Source of the DNA: Bacteroidota bacterium
GTDB lineage: Bacteria > Bacteroidota > Ignavibacteria > Kapaibacteriales > UBA2268
Length of the DNA stretch: 64,000 nucleotides
Direction of reading: 5' to 3'
Assembly (NCBI GenBank): GCA_029974985.1
Contig: JARKQC010000360.1
Coordinates: forward strand, 186,001-250,000
The position numbers were made by a program, and so were the translations under genes. The first letter of the stretch is position 1. Every line of letters starts with the position of its first letter. Below the pieces are notes generated by a model, which searched no databases, was not told where the DNA came from, and saw only the letters and a program-made list of their open reading frames with translations. This document shows, piece after piece, positions 1 to 9,019 of the stretch.

Positions 1-1983
1 GGACAGGGAAAAAATGTAAAATATCTTGTTCTTTATACTTTTGAGATAACTGAAACAGAAATCAAAGATAAGTGTATTTTGATTGATTATGAAAAGTTTC
101 CTTCTTTTGATGCTTGGAAAGAAGTCAGAGATTTTGCCGATAAATTGCCAGAAAGATATGGAAAAGCACAAAAAGAGCCATACATTAAAAATGGTAAAGA
201 TTTAGAAACAAGTTTTACTCACGAACAATTAGACGGGCTTAGAAAAAATTTACATAATGTTCTTTGGGGTGGTGGTGGAACAGATGATAATGATGTCTTT
301 TCTTCTTTGGTTAATATCATTTTAGCTAAAATTCAAGATGAATCAGAGAAGAAAAAAGGCGAAAAATACGATTTTCAAATTTTTTCATTTCAAAATGGAG
401 AAAGTTTTGAATCTAACGAACAACTTTTTGAAAGAATAAACGAACTTTATAGAAGAGCCTTAAAACAAAGATTGAATATTGTTGATGAGGGAAAACTTAA
501 AAAGTCATTTGTTATAGACGAAAATAAATTTTCACTTAATAAACTTAAATATACAGTCGCAGAGCTTGAAAGATTTAGTTTTGTGGACGGGAAAAATAGT
601 TTTAACGGAAAAGATATTTTGGGAGACTTTTTTGAGGGTATCATTAGGGAAGGGTTTAAGCAAACAAAAGGGCAGTTTTTTACTCATATAAATGTTGTTA
701 AATTTCTGCTTTGGGGCTTACAACTTGATAAATTAGCCATTGATAGATTAAATAACGATTTGGAAATTCCTTATTTGATTGATCCAAGTGCTGGTAGTGG
801 CACTTTTCTTATTGAATACATGAAATTTATCACTGAAAACCTAAAAAGAAGATTTAAGGATAAACTACATGAAACAAGGGATATAGAAGACAAATTTCAT
901 CAATGGTTTATACCAGACCATAGAGAAAATAAGTGGGCTTCAAATTTTATTTATGGTGTAGAAATCAATTTCAATCTTGGAACAGCAACAAAAGTAAATA
1001 TGATTTTGCATGGAGATGGCTCAACTAATATTTTTGTCAAAGACGGACTTTTGCCTTTCAAATTTTATGACAAAGAAACTGCTCCAAACTTTCTAAAACA
1101 ATACGAACAAGACAAAGTTTATTTTGACAAAGAGGTAAACGGACAATTTGATTGTATTATTACCAATCCTCCTTTTAGCGTTGATTTAGACAATGACACA
1201 AAAAAGAATGTCAAAAAAGAGTTTATCTTTGGAGACAAAAAGAACTCTGAAAATTTGTTTGTTGAAAGGTGGTATCAACTTCTTAAACCAAATGGGCGTT
1301 TTGGTGTAGTTTTGCCTGAAAGTGTTTTTGATACGACAGAAAATAAATATATTAGACTATTTATTTATAAATATTTTAAAGTCAAAGCGGTTGTTTCTTT
1401 ACCACAACTTACTTTTGAACCTTTTACCAGCACTAAAACAAGTTTGCTTTTTGCTCAAAAGAAGACCAAAGAAGAGATTGAAAAGTGGAATAATCTTTGG
1501 AGCAAATACTCTAATGAATGGAGCAATCTAAAAACCAGATGTGAAAACTTATCCGCAGTTTATCTTGACGAAAAAGACCGCAAAAAGCTACCTTCAATCA
1601 AAGACTTAAGCGAAAAAGAAGAAAAAGAAATTTTATTAAGAATGCTCAAAGATTATATCGAAGAAGATGATCAAAAATTTTCATCTAAAGAAATTGTAGA
1701 AAAATACAAAGACGAACTACAAGAGCTTTGCAAATATGACAATGACACAAAGGATGTTTTTGGTTTTGTGAATACTTGGTGGGTTTTTGGTGAAGTAGCA
1801 AAAGAGTTAAATTATAAAATTTTTATGGCGGAAGTAGAAAATATCGGCTACAAGAGAACCAAAAGAGGCGAAAAACCAATGCCAAATGAACTTTATCGTG
1901 TAAACGAAAAAGGTGAAGTTTTGGTTGATGATGGAATTAAAGAAACCGCTTTAGATTATTTAAGAGAAGTGCTATGGGATTAA
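1..1983 (+). CDS. hsdM: Type I-like N-6 adenine DNA methylase (HsdM), 5' truncated by window edge
   Basis: The frame is open to base 1 with no stop, so the true start lies outside the window; an in-frame TTG at 79 is probably internal. The protein transfers methyl groups from SAM to adenine and works with the specificity subunit encoded next. Visible motifs are the SAM-binding DPSAGSGTFL (around 780-810) and the catalytic NPPF (around 1168-1180). The stretch around 240-330 (LHNVLWGGGGTDDNDVF) is typical of large methylases that carry extra N-terminal sequence, so an HsdR_N-like domain may precede it. The gene overlaps the next one by 10 bases, which indicates translational coupling. No HsdR helicase is visible; it may lie upstream of the window. 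Methylase identity is secure; type I assignment rests on the neighbour. Confidence 0.88.
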   Translation, partial: GQGKNVKYLVLYTFEITETEIKDKCILIDYEKFPSFDAWKEVRDFADKLPERYGKAQKEPYIKNGKDLETSFTHEQLDGLRKNLHNVLWGGGGTDDNDVFSSLVNIILAKIQDESEKKKGEKYDFQIFSFQNGESFESNEQLFERINELYRRALKQRLNIVDEGKLKKSFVIDENKFSLNKLKYTVAELERFSFVDGKNSFNGKDILGDFFEGIIREGFKQTKGQFFTHINVVKFLLWGLQLDKLAIDRLNNDLEIPYLIDPSAGSGTFLIEYMKFITENLKRRFKDKLHETRDIEDKFHQWFIPDHRENKWASNFIYGVEINFNLGTATKVNMILHGDGSTNIFVKDGLLPFKFYDKETAPNFLKQYEQDKVYFDKEVNGQFDCIITNPPFSVDLDNDTKKNVKKEFIFGDKKNSENLFVERWYQLLKPNGRFGVVLPESVFDTTENKYIRLFIYKYFKVKAVVSLPQLTFEPFTSTKTSLLFAQKKTKEEIEKWNNLWSKYSNEWSNLKTRCENLSAVYLDEKDRKKLPSIKDLSEKEEKEILLRMLKDYIEEDDQKFSSKEIVEKYKDELQELCKYDNDTKDVFGFVNTWWVFGEVAKELNYKIFMAEVENIGYKRTKRGEKPMPNELYRVNEKGEVLVDDGIKETALDYLREVLWD

Positions 1984-3437
1984 AAACTTTTACAACTGAT
2001 TTTCAGAATATTAGCAAAGAAAAAACATTTAGATACGATATTGATTTTATTGATTTTCAAAATAATTTCTTAGTCGAACAATATTATTCGTTTAATGATT
2101 TATTTGAGTTTCAAAAAAACAATAAAGTTGATATTGATAATTTAGATGATGATTTTTTTTATTCTGAAATTGGTAATGTTTCTAAAGAAGGTGATGTTAA
2201 TCCTATTAAATTAAATTTTACTGAAAGAAATGAGGAAGAAGAAAATTACTACAAAAAAATTGAAAAAGGTGACATTATTCAAGTTGTAGAAAATGATATT
2301 TTACTTTCAAAGGTTAGACCAAATTTGAAGAAATATATTTTAGTTGATAATGAGAATGAAAAATATTTTTATACTGCTGCTTTTATTCATTTAAAACCAA
2401 AGAAGTTAAATAAAATTCTTTATTATTCACTAAGAACAATTTTCTATGATAGTTTAATTGCTATTTCAAGGCAAGGAAAAGGTTACCCAACATTAAAAGA
2501 AGATGATTTTTTATATTTAAAATTTGATAAAAATATCATTGATAAGTTTACCAAAAAACAAGATCAAATCGTTGCTCAAATAGAACCGATTGAAAAAAAG
2601 ATTAAAGAGTTGAAAGCACAAATTAAAGAGCCACAAGAAATTATCAATAAAGTTTTTGCAAGAGAGTTTGGGTTTGATAAAAACCTGTTTAATGAATTTG
2701 GCAAAGGAATGACAGCGGGGACACAAATTGCCCAAAATAGAACTTTAAGAGTTTTTGAAACTGATTTTGGGGAATTATCAAGAAGTGGAATAGTAAGATT
2801 TTCTACAAGATTTCATAATCCACCAACAAAAAAGCTAATGGATTTTTTGGATAGTATTGAAACCGTACAAGTTAAAAATATTTTATTGGAATCAATTCAT
2901 CGTGGAGCAAGTCCAAGTTACGATTCAAATGGAGAAATACCCGTTGTCAAAACTGGACATCTGAAAAATGGATACATTGAAATCTCACAAGATGAGTTTG
3001 TAGATACAGATTTTTATAAAAAATCAATAAGATCACAAGTAAAGCAAGGAGATATTTTAATTGCCTCTACTGGGAAAATTTCATTAGGGAAGATTGATTT
3101 ATTGGAAGAAGAACAAAATTTAGTCGCCGATGGTCATGTTTCTATTGTGAGAATTGATGATAAAAAATATTCTCGTCAATTTTTTACATATTATTTTAGA
3201 AGCGTTTTAGGATATTTCCAAATTGAAAGAGATTTTACAGGTGCGACAAACCAAATAGAGCTCTATGCTAATGAAATATCGAATTTCCAAATCCCCAACA
3301 TTCATTTAACCGAACAACAAAAAATCGTTGATGAAATCAAAGCAGAATTAGATAAACAAGAAGAAATCAAAAGCAAGATTGAAAATGAAAGAAACAAAAT
3401 TGATGAAATTATTGAAAATAGTATAAAGAATAATTAG
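1974..3437 (+). CDS. hsdS: Type I restriction-modification specificity subunit (HsdS)
   Basis: 487 residues, the usual size of a two-TRD specificity subunit. The layout is a first target-recognition domain (about residues 1-185), a helical spacer (about 185-225, EPIEKKIKELKAQIKEP), a second recognition domain (about 275-440) and a C-terminal coiled coil. The ATG at 1974 lies inside the end of the methylase gene (10-base overlap). HsdS proteins read a bipartite DNA target and tether the methylase. The second TRD contains the family-like phrases GEIPVVKTGHL and KQGDILIASTG. No restriction subunit follows; the next gene belongs to a phage capsid cassette. The recognition sequence cannot be predicted. 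Confidence 0.88.
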   Translation: MGLKTFTTDFQNISKEKTFRYDIDFIDFQNNFLVEQYYSFNDLFEFQKNNKVDIDNLDDDFFYSEIGNVSKEGDVNPIKLNFTERNEEEENYYKKIEKGDIIQVVENDILLSKVRPNLKKYILVDNENEKYFYTAAFIHLKPKKLNKILYYSLRTIFYDSLIAISRQGKGYPTLKEDDFLYLKFDKNIIDKFTKKQDQIVAQIEPIEKKIKELKAQIKEPQEIINKVFAREFGFDKNLFNEFGKGMTAGTQIAQNRTLRVFETDFGELSRSGIVRFSTRFHNPPTKKLMDFLDSIETVQVKNILLESIHRGASPSYDSNGEIPVVKTGHLKNGYIEISQDEFVDTDFYKKSIRSQVKQGDILIASTGKISLGKIDLLEEEQNLVADGHVSIVRIDDKKYSRQFFTYYFRSVLGYFQIERDFTGATNQIELYANEISNFQIPNIHLTEQQKIVDEIKAELDKQEEIKSKIENERNKIDEIIENSIKNN

Positions 3438-3446
3438 TTTTATATT
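3430..3446. repeat. Left copy of direct repeat flanking the capsid cassette
   Basis: ATAATTAGTTTTATATT, spanning the stop codon of hsdS. A copy with one extra T lies at 10144-10161, just after the portal gene. The two copies bracket the capsid cassette exactly, as att sites or duplicated target sites would. The sequence is AT-rich, so coincidence cannot be ruled out by eye. Confidence 0.5.
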
Positions 3447-3461
3447 TTTAAAATAATACAA

Positions 3462-3492
3462 TTTATGTAGATTACGATAAACACTACTTTCG
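3462..3492 (+). promoter_or_regulatory. Possible promoter of the capsid cassette
   Basis: TACTTTCG at 3485-3492 is one base away from the Bacteroidota -7 consensus TAnnTTTG, with TTTATG at 3462-3467 about 17 bases upstream as a weak -33 element. It precedes the first capsid-cassette gene by about 40 bases. This is inferred from pattern only. Confidence 0.3.
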
Positions 3493-3533
3493 CAGAGTAA
3501 TTTTTGTTTAATTTGATTAAAAGGAAATTTACT

Positions 3534-4406
3534 TTGTTTGTAGAAATGTTTAAAACGGGTGAGCATACCAATTCAAATGGCATTACTAATGAGTTTAGCC
3601 ATAGCCATATTGAAAAAATTGCTCAAAATTATCGCGAGCGACTACGAAAAGAACCCCAAAATATGGCACCCGTCGTAATAGGTCATCCCACAGATGACGA
3701 GCCAGCACGAGGCTGGGTAAAACACATCTTCCGACGCGGCAATTCTCTAATTGGCGATTTAGAAATAGTTGATAATGACTTTCTAAAATCAATAAATGAA
3801 GGTAAATATCGCAATGTTTCGATTGCGATTGATTCGGATTATAATTTTATTCATCTTGGATTTCTTGGGGCGGTTAATCCCGCAGTAGAAGGGCTAAACC
3901 CACTCAAATATATGGCGTATAGCACTTATAAATCAATTAACGAAAAAGATATTATCCAAACAGATGAACAAATAGAACTTCAAGAAAAAATCGAAAAATT
4001 AGAAAGCGAAAAAATTGAATTTTGTAAAATAATTGCTGAATATGAAAGAAAATATTTAGAACTTGATTTAGAAAATTTTGTAAATAAACTTGCAAATCAA
4101 AATTTATTTTTCTCTTATGGTGAAAATAAAAATCTAACTTTGCAGGTATTGAAAGTAGCTCAAGATTTAGATATTTTTCAAAATACGAAAAATAAAAATC
4201 TAAATAAAGTGCAAGAATTTTTAAATATTTTTTCAAAATATAGCGGACCAAATAAATTCTCGAATTTGGTAAATCAAAATTTTAATGAAAATAATAGAGC
4301 TACAAATTTAGTCGCTGACCGCAATATGCTACACTTAAAAGCACTCGAATTAATCAATCAAAATCCTCATATTAAATATGAAGATGCCCTTAATATTTGT
4401 TCCTAA
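3534..4406 (+). CDS. Mu I-like phage prohead protease / scaffold
   Basis: The N-terminal half matches the pattern of Mu-type I proteins, with PVVIGHPTDDEPARGWV, a short acidic segment, a phrase about the residue being changed (GKYRNVSIAI) and HLGFLGAVNPAVEGLNP. The C-terminal half is a lysine/glutamate-rich helix of the kind that acts as scaffold and is removed on maturation. The protease processes the capsid shell during head assembly. The frame is open from a TTG at 3504. I prefer TTG 3534, which has AAGGA eight bases upstream; ATG 3546 gives the most family-like N-terminus. The major capsid gene follows after 32 bases, the normal phage order. Role confident, exact start uncertain. Confidence 0.82.
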   Translation: MFVEMFKTGEHTNSNGITNEFSHSHIEKIAQNYRERLRKEPQNMAPVVIGHPTDDEPARGWVKHIFRRGNSLIGDLEIVDNDFLKSINEGKYRNVSIAIDSDYNFIHLGFLGAVNPAVEGLNPLKYMAYSTYKSINEKDIIQTDEQIELQEKIEKLESEKIEFCKIIAEYERKYLELDLENFVNKLANQNLFFSYGENKNLTLQVLKVAQDLDIFQNTKNKNLNKVQEFLNIFSKYSGPNKFSNLVNQNFNENNRATNLVADRNMLHLKALELINQNPHIKYEDALNICS

Positions 4407-4438
4407 CATTTTTTTCAAATAATTTATAGGTAGTTCTG

Positions 4439-5398
4439 ATGGCAACATCACGCATTGATGATTTAAGAATAGTTGATCCCGTTCTGACTACGCTCGCGCA
4501 AGGATTTGAAAATCCTGAATTTGTAGCAGAGCATTTATTTCCAACTGTCAAAGTATCAAAATTAAAGGGAAAAATCCCATTTTTTGGTAAAGATGCATTT
4601 TTAGTTCGTTCGACAGATCGTGCGATACGTTCACAATCAAATAGAATTATGCCGAGCGATTTCGAGCTTATTAGTTTCGAAACTCGTGAGCGTGATATCG
4701 AAACAGCAATAGACTATCTCGAAGAAGAGGAAACTGCGGATTATTTTCGCTATGAGCAGCGTGTAACAAAGAATTTAAGCGATATTTTAAAATTAGGAAA
4801 AGAAATCGAAGCCGCTCAATTAGCTCAAGATATAAATAATTATTCTTTGGATATGTATAGCGAACTCGAAGAAGAGGACGCTTTTAATAATCCGGATTCC
4901 AGTCCATTAACAATTATCAAAAATGCAATGAATTCTATAAGAAATAAAATTGCACGCTATCCAAATACTATTGTTATGGGTGTCGAGGTTTTTGACGCAC
5001 TTATTAGACACAAGCAGCTTACTGACTTAGTAAAATACTCAGGGTTTGCCTCGGTTAGTAAAGAAATAATTGCTAAAATATTGAATGTTGATAATATAGT
5101 TGTTGGAATGAGTGTACACACGACAGATGGAACAAATTTCACTGATATTTGGGGAAATAATATGGTACTTGCTTATGTTGATAAATCAAATAAGCGAAGT
5201 GAATATAATCCTAGTTATGGCTATACATTTCAACGCGAAGGGATGCCCGAAATTGATACTTATTACGAAAATGGTGGAAAAATCAAAGTAATTAGAAATA
5301 CAGACAACTACGGAATTGTAATTACAGCAAAAGATGCCGCATTTTTCATTAAAGATGCAGTACAAGAATTAACAGTAGAAGAAAATAATAATGGATAA
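4439..5398 (+). CDS. Phage major capsid protein
   Basis: 319 residues. The N-terminus (RIDDLRIVDPVLTTLAQGF, then AEHLFPTVKV) and the middle (GKIPFFGKDAFL, IRSQSNRIMPSDFE) resemble major capsid proteins of Mu-like and related tailed phages of Bacteroidota. This protein would form the icosahedral shell. The residue pattern NTIVMGVEVFDALIRH and the C-terminal VIRNTDNYGIVITAKDAAFFIK fit the axial domain of an HK97-type fold, although I cannot confirm the fold by eye. It lies directly after the protease and before a decoration protein, which supports the call. The frame is intact, with no sign of decay. Confidence 0.82.
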   Translation: MATSRIDDLRIVDPVLTTLAQGFENPEFVAEHLFPTVKVSKLKGKIPFFGKDAFLVRSTDRAIRSQSNRIMPSDFELISFETRERDIETAIDYLEEEETADYFRYEQRVTKNLSDILKLGKEIEAAQLAQDINNYSLDMYSELEEEDAFNNPDSSPLTIIKNAMNSIRNKIARYPNTIVMGVEVFDALIRHKQLTDLVKYSGFASVSKEIIAKILNVDNIVVGMSVHTTDGTNFTDIWGNNMVLAYVDKSNKRSEYNPSYGYTFQREGMPEIDTYYENGGKIKVIRNTDNYGIVITAKDAAFFIKDAVQELTVEENNNG

Positions 5399-5413
5399 TT
5401 TGGAGAAAAAAAA

Positions 5414-5758
5414 ATGGCTATAAATGATAAAGTATCTAATCCAATTGGATATGTAACGATAAAAGCCGCAGATGATTTATTGCCTAATCGCTTTGTTGGA
5501 TTTGATTTAAAGCACCCAGCAGTAGAGAGCAAATCTATTGGCGTAACCGAATGTAAATGGAAAAAAGATGAGATGGCTTCGATTTTAGCTATTGGAGTTG
5601 GTATTGTAGAAACAAGTACCGCAATTAATATTGGTGATAAATTAACTTGCGATACTGATGGTAAAGCCAAAAAAGCAACAGGTGGCACAGTTTATAATGG
5701 TCGTTCGCTTGATACAATCACAGAAGCGGGCTTTGTAAGAATTTTATTAACTACTTAA
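5414..5758 (+). CDS. Capsid decoration protein (DUF2190-like)
   Basis: 114 residues with the alanine/glycine-rich beta pattern of small head-decoration proteins that bind the outside of the capsid and stabilise it (ADDLLPNRFVGFD, VGIVETSTAINIGDKLTCDTDGKAK). It sits 16 bases after the capsid gene, the canonical place, with GGAGA eight bases before the ATG. The call combines pattern and context; a similar small beta protein of other function is possible. Confidence 0.7.
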   Translation: MAINDKVSNPIGYVTIKAADDLLPNRFVGFDLKHPAVESKSIGVTECKWKKDEMASILAIGVGIVETSTAINIGDKLTCDTDGKAKKATGGTVYNGRSLDTITEAGFVRILLTT

Positions 5759-5778
5759 AAAATAAGTGGAGCTTATAA

Positions 5779-6153
5779 ATGGCTTATTCAAATAATGATG
5801 ACTTGTTTATTTGTATTAGTAGCTCCGAGCTTGCCCGTATTACTGGCGGCTCGGAGATTGATTATGACAAAGTAAATCAAGCTCGTAATAGTGGTGATTC
5901 AATTATCGAGGCTTATCTTTTTGGTAGAATAAAATTAGATTTAGATAATATTCCAATGATTATTAATAAAATTTCAATTGATTTAACAATTGTCAATCTT
6001 TTTGAAAATTATTATAGTTTTTCGGATATTCCTAATACTATTCAGCGAAAAAAAAGAGATTCTATAAATTTATTAAAAGATATTGCACTTTCAAAAATTA
6101 ATATATTCCCTCAAAATTCAAATAAAATTTTAGTTCAAACAAATAAAGTGTAA
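5779..6153 (+). CDS. DUF1320 / Mu gp36-like head protein
   Basis: 124 residues, mostly helical. It has an N-terminal SSSELARITGG followed by a long helix ending in AYLFGRIKLDLDNIP, and then KISIDLTIVNLFENY. This is the layout of DUF1320 (gp36) proteins of Mu-like phages, thought to act at the head completion or connector site. An SD-like TGGAG precedes the ATG. It follows the decoration gene by 20 bases. In complete Mu-like phages the next genes are gp37 and the tail genes; here these are replaced by a small membrane protein and a lysin. Confidence 0.72.
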   Translation: MAYSNNDDLFICISSSELARITGGSEIDYDKVNQARNSGDSIIEAYLFGRIKLDLDNIPMIINKISIDLTIVNLFENYYSFSDIPNTIQRKKRDSINLLKDIALSKINIFPQNSNKILVQTNKV

Positions 6154-6156
6154 AAA

Positions 6157-6459
6157 ATGAAAACAATACTAAATATAGAAAGAATTAAAGAATCATTAAA
6201 AAGAAATTCTTTATGGCTAATTTTAGCAATGATTGGACTTTATTTCCTATCACCTCAAAATCCCGAACTTCGCACATTTTTTCTTATCGTAACGGTTGAA
6301 TGTATCGCTATTGTTCTTTCAACAATTGCAACAAAGGTATATACATCAATAGATTTTACTCAAACTAAGGAAATTACATTAGGTTTTATATTTGCAGGAG
6401 TTCATATATGCGTTGGTCTTACCGTTCTTGGCGTCTATATTGCACAGTTTACTCCATAA
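6157..6459 (+). CDS. Small three-helix membrane protein, candidate holin
   Basis: 100 residues with three hydrophobic stretches (about residues 18-32, 40-58 and 72-95), short loops and a charged N-terminus. It begins 3 bases after the gp36-like gene and overlaps the start of a lysin gene by 52 bases. Size, topology and position next to a lysin fit a phage holin, which would form pores in the inner membrane for lysin release. I do not recognise a specific holin family, so the function is inferred from context. Confidence 0.6.
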   Translation: MKTILNIERIKESLKRNSLWLILAMIGLYFLSPQNPELRTFFLIVTVECIAIVLSTIATKVYTSIDFTQTKEITLGFIFAGVHICVGLTVLGVYIAQFTP

Positions 6460-7013
6460 TTTTTATTTTTTCACAGCTTAACTCTTATTCGATAGAAAAA
6501 TATTCTCTCTACTGCCCAAAACAACTATTGCTTGTATCCGAAAAAATTATGATAGAAGAAGTTGGCACAATAGAAACAGGAAACAATATGGGCGAGGTTG
6601 AAAAATATTTACTATCTATTGGTTTAAATGGAGGCTATTCCTACTGTGCGGCGGGTCAATATTACTGCTTTTTTACGGCTTGCAAACGATTAAATTTATC
6701 AGAAAAATCAATACCGATTATAAAAACAGGATTAGCTCGAAAAGTGTTTTCTAATGCAAAAAAATATGGGAAAAAAGAATTAGCAAATCCCGAAAGACAT
6801 AATTTAATAGTTTGGAGAAAGTTGGGTAACTCATGGCAAGGTCATATCGAAAGAGTAGTAAAAAAATGTAAAGCGGGTTGGATAAAAACTGTCGGATTTA
6901 ATGTAAAAAATTCAGATGGAAAAGAGGGCGTAGCGTATAAAAAACGAAATATTTATCATATTTCAGGCAAATTACAAGTCGTTGGAATTGTTGGATTTTA
7001 TTGGGAGGAATAA
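6408..7013 (+). CDS. CHAP/NlpC-P60-like cell-wall lysin
   Basis: 201 residues. The ATG at 6408 lies within the upstream membrane-protein gene but has AGGAG seven bases before it, which supports this start. The N-terminus has a short hydrophobic stretch (YSIIFIFSQLNSYS) that may be a signal or anchor. The papain-like core shows a Cys in YSYCAAGQYYC, a His in GHIERVV and a polar residue in KTVGFNV, in the order expected for amidase or peptidase domains that cut peptidoglycan peptides. With the preceding candidate holin it would form a lysis pair. An assembly- or entry-associated hydrolase is an alternative, since no other virion machinery is complete. Confidence 0.68.
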   Translation: MRWSYRSWRLYCTVYSIIFIFSQLNSYSIEKYSLYCPKQLLLVSEKIMIEEVGTIETGNNMGEVEKYLLSIGLNGGYSYCAAGQYYCFFTACKRLNLSEKSIPIIKTGLARKVFSNAKKYGKKELANPERHNLIVWRKLGNSWQGHIERVVKKCKAGWIKTVGFNVKNSDGKEGVAYKKRNIYHISGKLQVVGIVGFYWEE

Positions 7014-7367
7014 ATGATAAGCGAGTTTATTACTGATAGAAATCTAAATCAAAATTTTTCATCTCAATGGTTTCAAATGAAATTACAGAATTTAGAAAAA
7101 ACGGGTGAATATTTAGTTGCTGAAACTATAAATTTACTTTGGAAAGACGTGCGTTTTATGATAAACGACCCGCCAACAATTCAAATTGAATGCTCGGAAA
7201 ATGGCATAAACCCATTTTTTATAAAAGAGTTAGCAATAGAGAATATTGATAATTCATTAGATTCAACTTCTATTGTTGTTACACAAATATTTAACTACAT
7301 AAGATTTAAAATTATTGCAAATAGTTGCTCAGAAGGAAAAATAGATATATTTATTAATTATAGGTAA
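7014..7367 (+). CDS. Hypothetical phage-cassette protein
   Basis: 117 residues, not recognised. It starts directly after the lysin stop with GGGAGG seven bases upstream, so it is firmly part of the same transcript. The second half alternates hydrophobic residues (IQIECSENGINPF, SIVVTQIFNYIRFKI) in a way that suggests a small beta-sandwich; the last residues are KIDIFINYR. No signal peptide or membrane segment is visible. Its place between a lysin and a fibre-like protein suggests a structural or attachment role, but this is only context. Confidence 0.6.
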   Translation: MISEFITDRNLNQNFSSQWFQMKLQNLEKTGEYLVAETINLLWKDVRFMINDPPTIQIECSENGINPFFIKELAIENIDNSLDSTSIVVTQIFNYIRFKIIANSCSEGKIDIFINYR

Positions 7368-7372
7368 AATAA

Positions 7373-8560
7373 ATGCCCGTAAAATACATACCAGCAATTA
7401 GTGGCCCAACTGAATGGGGCGATATAGTTGGAACTATAACCAGCCAAAGCGATTTGAATAATCTACTTTCAGAAAAAAGCCCAATAAATCATAATCATAG
7501 TTTATATGAATTAAGCGAAAAAAGTTATAATAGTCTTGATGATTTGCCAAATTTAGAAATATATCATAAAAATAGTGATTTGATAAGTCCTTGCCCAGCA
7601 TATATTTGTGATGGAATAGACGATTATATTAAAATCATAAATTCACTTTTTATTGATGTTTCGCAACATTTTAGCATTATAATTTTGGCTCGAATAGATG
7701 AGTATTCAGAAAATTTTACGATTGCAACGAAGATAAATAGCGATTCTAAAAAGGGTTGGAAATTGCATTGTAATTATGGAGTAGTAAAATTTTCCTTTGG
7801 TGACGGCATAGCAATAGAAAGCGTAAATCATAGCCAAACTATTGATGAAAACAGAATGTATAAGTTTTCAATATCTTATGATGATGATAATAAGAAATTA
7901 ATATTTGGCATAGATGATATTTTTGAAGAATTTGTTTTTCCACAGTTCGGAGCGCCCGAAAATAGTATAAAAGATATTTTAATAGCAAAAAATGATGAGG
8001 AAAATGAATATTGTAAATTAGCAATTCATTCCTTTTTATTCTTAAATAAATCATCATCAATTAAAGAATTAAGGGAATTTGTTAGAAATGGCAGGTTTAA
8101 TAAGCAATTATTAATCGAAAATAAAGTATATGTTCAGCTATTATTAAAACAATTTTCTTTTGGAACAAAATATTGGTTTGATTGCTCGAGTAGAGATAGA
8201 ATTGCTGAAATTTTTGGTGGCTTAAAACCATATTTTTTATGTGAAAAGCTAATTATTCCACTTATTGGATTAGATGATAATAAATCATTTTCAAAAATAT
8301 TACCTGCAAATTATTCAGTTGAATATATTTTATCTCAAAATTTTAGTAACGATGATTGTGATTTAACTATTTATATAGATTCCGACTTAGTTATTGATAG
8401 TGAGACAATTAAAGATAATAACGAAAAAGGCTTTTCAATTTTTAGAAATTTGGATACTTATATTGATTCTGATTTAGAAATTGAATTATCGGGAATTAAT
8501 ATTGATGTATCAATTTATATAATTTTAAAGAAACAATTGGACTATCTATGGTCAATTTAA
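7373..8560 (+). CDS. Fibre/adhesin-like protein with lectin-type domain
   Basis: 395 residues. The N-terminus carries the fibre-type pattern WGDIVGTITSQSDLNNLL followed by NHNHSLYEL, common in tail and head fibres of phages. Residues about 75-235 look like a concanavalin/LamG-type sandwich (YICDGIDDYIKI, FSIIILARIDEY, MYKFSISYDDDNKKLIFGIDD), a fold that often binds glycans. The rest is beta-rich and ends in DYLWSI. It is likely the receptor-binding or surface-displayed component of the particle. No tail gene exists nearby, so display on the capsid is possible. The next gene overlaps its 3' end by 13 bases. Confidence 0.62.
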   Translation: MPVKYIPAISGPTEWGDIVGTITSQSDLNNLLSEKSPINHNHSLYELSEKSYNSLDDLPNLEIYHKNSDLISPCPAYICDGIDDYIKIINSLFIDVSQHFSIIILARIDEYSENFTIATKINSDSKKGWKLHCNYGVVKFSFGDGIAIESVNHSQTIDENRMYKFSISYDDDNKKLIFGIDDIFEEFVFPQFGAPENSIKDILIAKNDEENEYCKLAIHSFLFLNKSSSIKELREFVRNGRFNKQLLIENKVYVQLLLKQFSFGTKYWFDCSSRDRIAEIFGGLKPYFLCEKLIIPLIGLDDNKSFSKILPANYSVEYILSQNFSNDDCDLTIYIDSDLVIDSETIKDNNEKGFSIFRNLDTYIDSDLEIELSGINIDVSIYIILKKQLDYLWSI

Positions 8561-8994
8561 AAGAATTTTTAGCAATACAAATTGTAATTTTAATATCAAT
8601 TTTTGCGATAAATTATTTCTTTCTAAAAGATAATTCCTCGAATAAAGAAAAAACTGAAATAATTAATAAAATTGATACTGTATATATTGAAATCGAAAGA
8701 AAAGAAATTAATATCAAAAAAGGAAAAGCAAAAATCAGAAAAACTGATAGTATCGAAATAAAAGCTAATCCTTTTGTATCTCAGCTTGATACAATTATTA
8801 CGGGTGATACAATATCAATGTCATACATTTTCCCTGAGAATACTTTTGATTTAAAATTAAATCCAAAAAGCGATTCGCTATTAGTTCAAAATTTTATAAA
8901 AGAAAGAATAATTTACGAAGAGGAAAAATGGTGGGAAAATCCCTTGTATATTATTATAGGTATTATTATCGGCTATATTACTGCGATTTTATGA
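8548..8994 (+). CDS. Two-TM protein with periplasmic middle, spanin-like candidate
   Basis: 148 residues. A hydrophobic helix at about 8-26 and another at about 131-147 flank a charged, lysine/glutamate-rich central part (about 30-125). It overlaps the fibre-like gene by 13 bases and precedes the portal gene by 25 bases. In lysis cassettes, proteins that bridge the periplasm (spanins) have similar size and composition, but the two-TM layout differs from classical Rz/Rz1 or u-spanins. I treat the lysis role as a guess; membrane topology is what the sequence shows. Confidence 0.55.
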   Translation: MVNLKEFLAIQIVILISIFAINYFFLKDNSSNKEKTEIINKIDTVYIEIERKEINIKKGKAKIRKTDSIEIKANPFVSQLDTIITGDTISMSYIFPENTFDLKLNPKSDSLLVQNFIKERIIYEEEKWWENPLYIIIGIIIGYITAIL

Positions 8995-9019
8995 AAATTT
9001 TTGGAAAAGGAAAAGGAAG

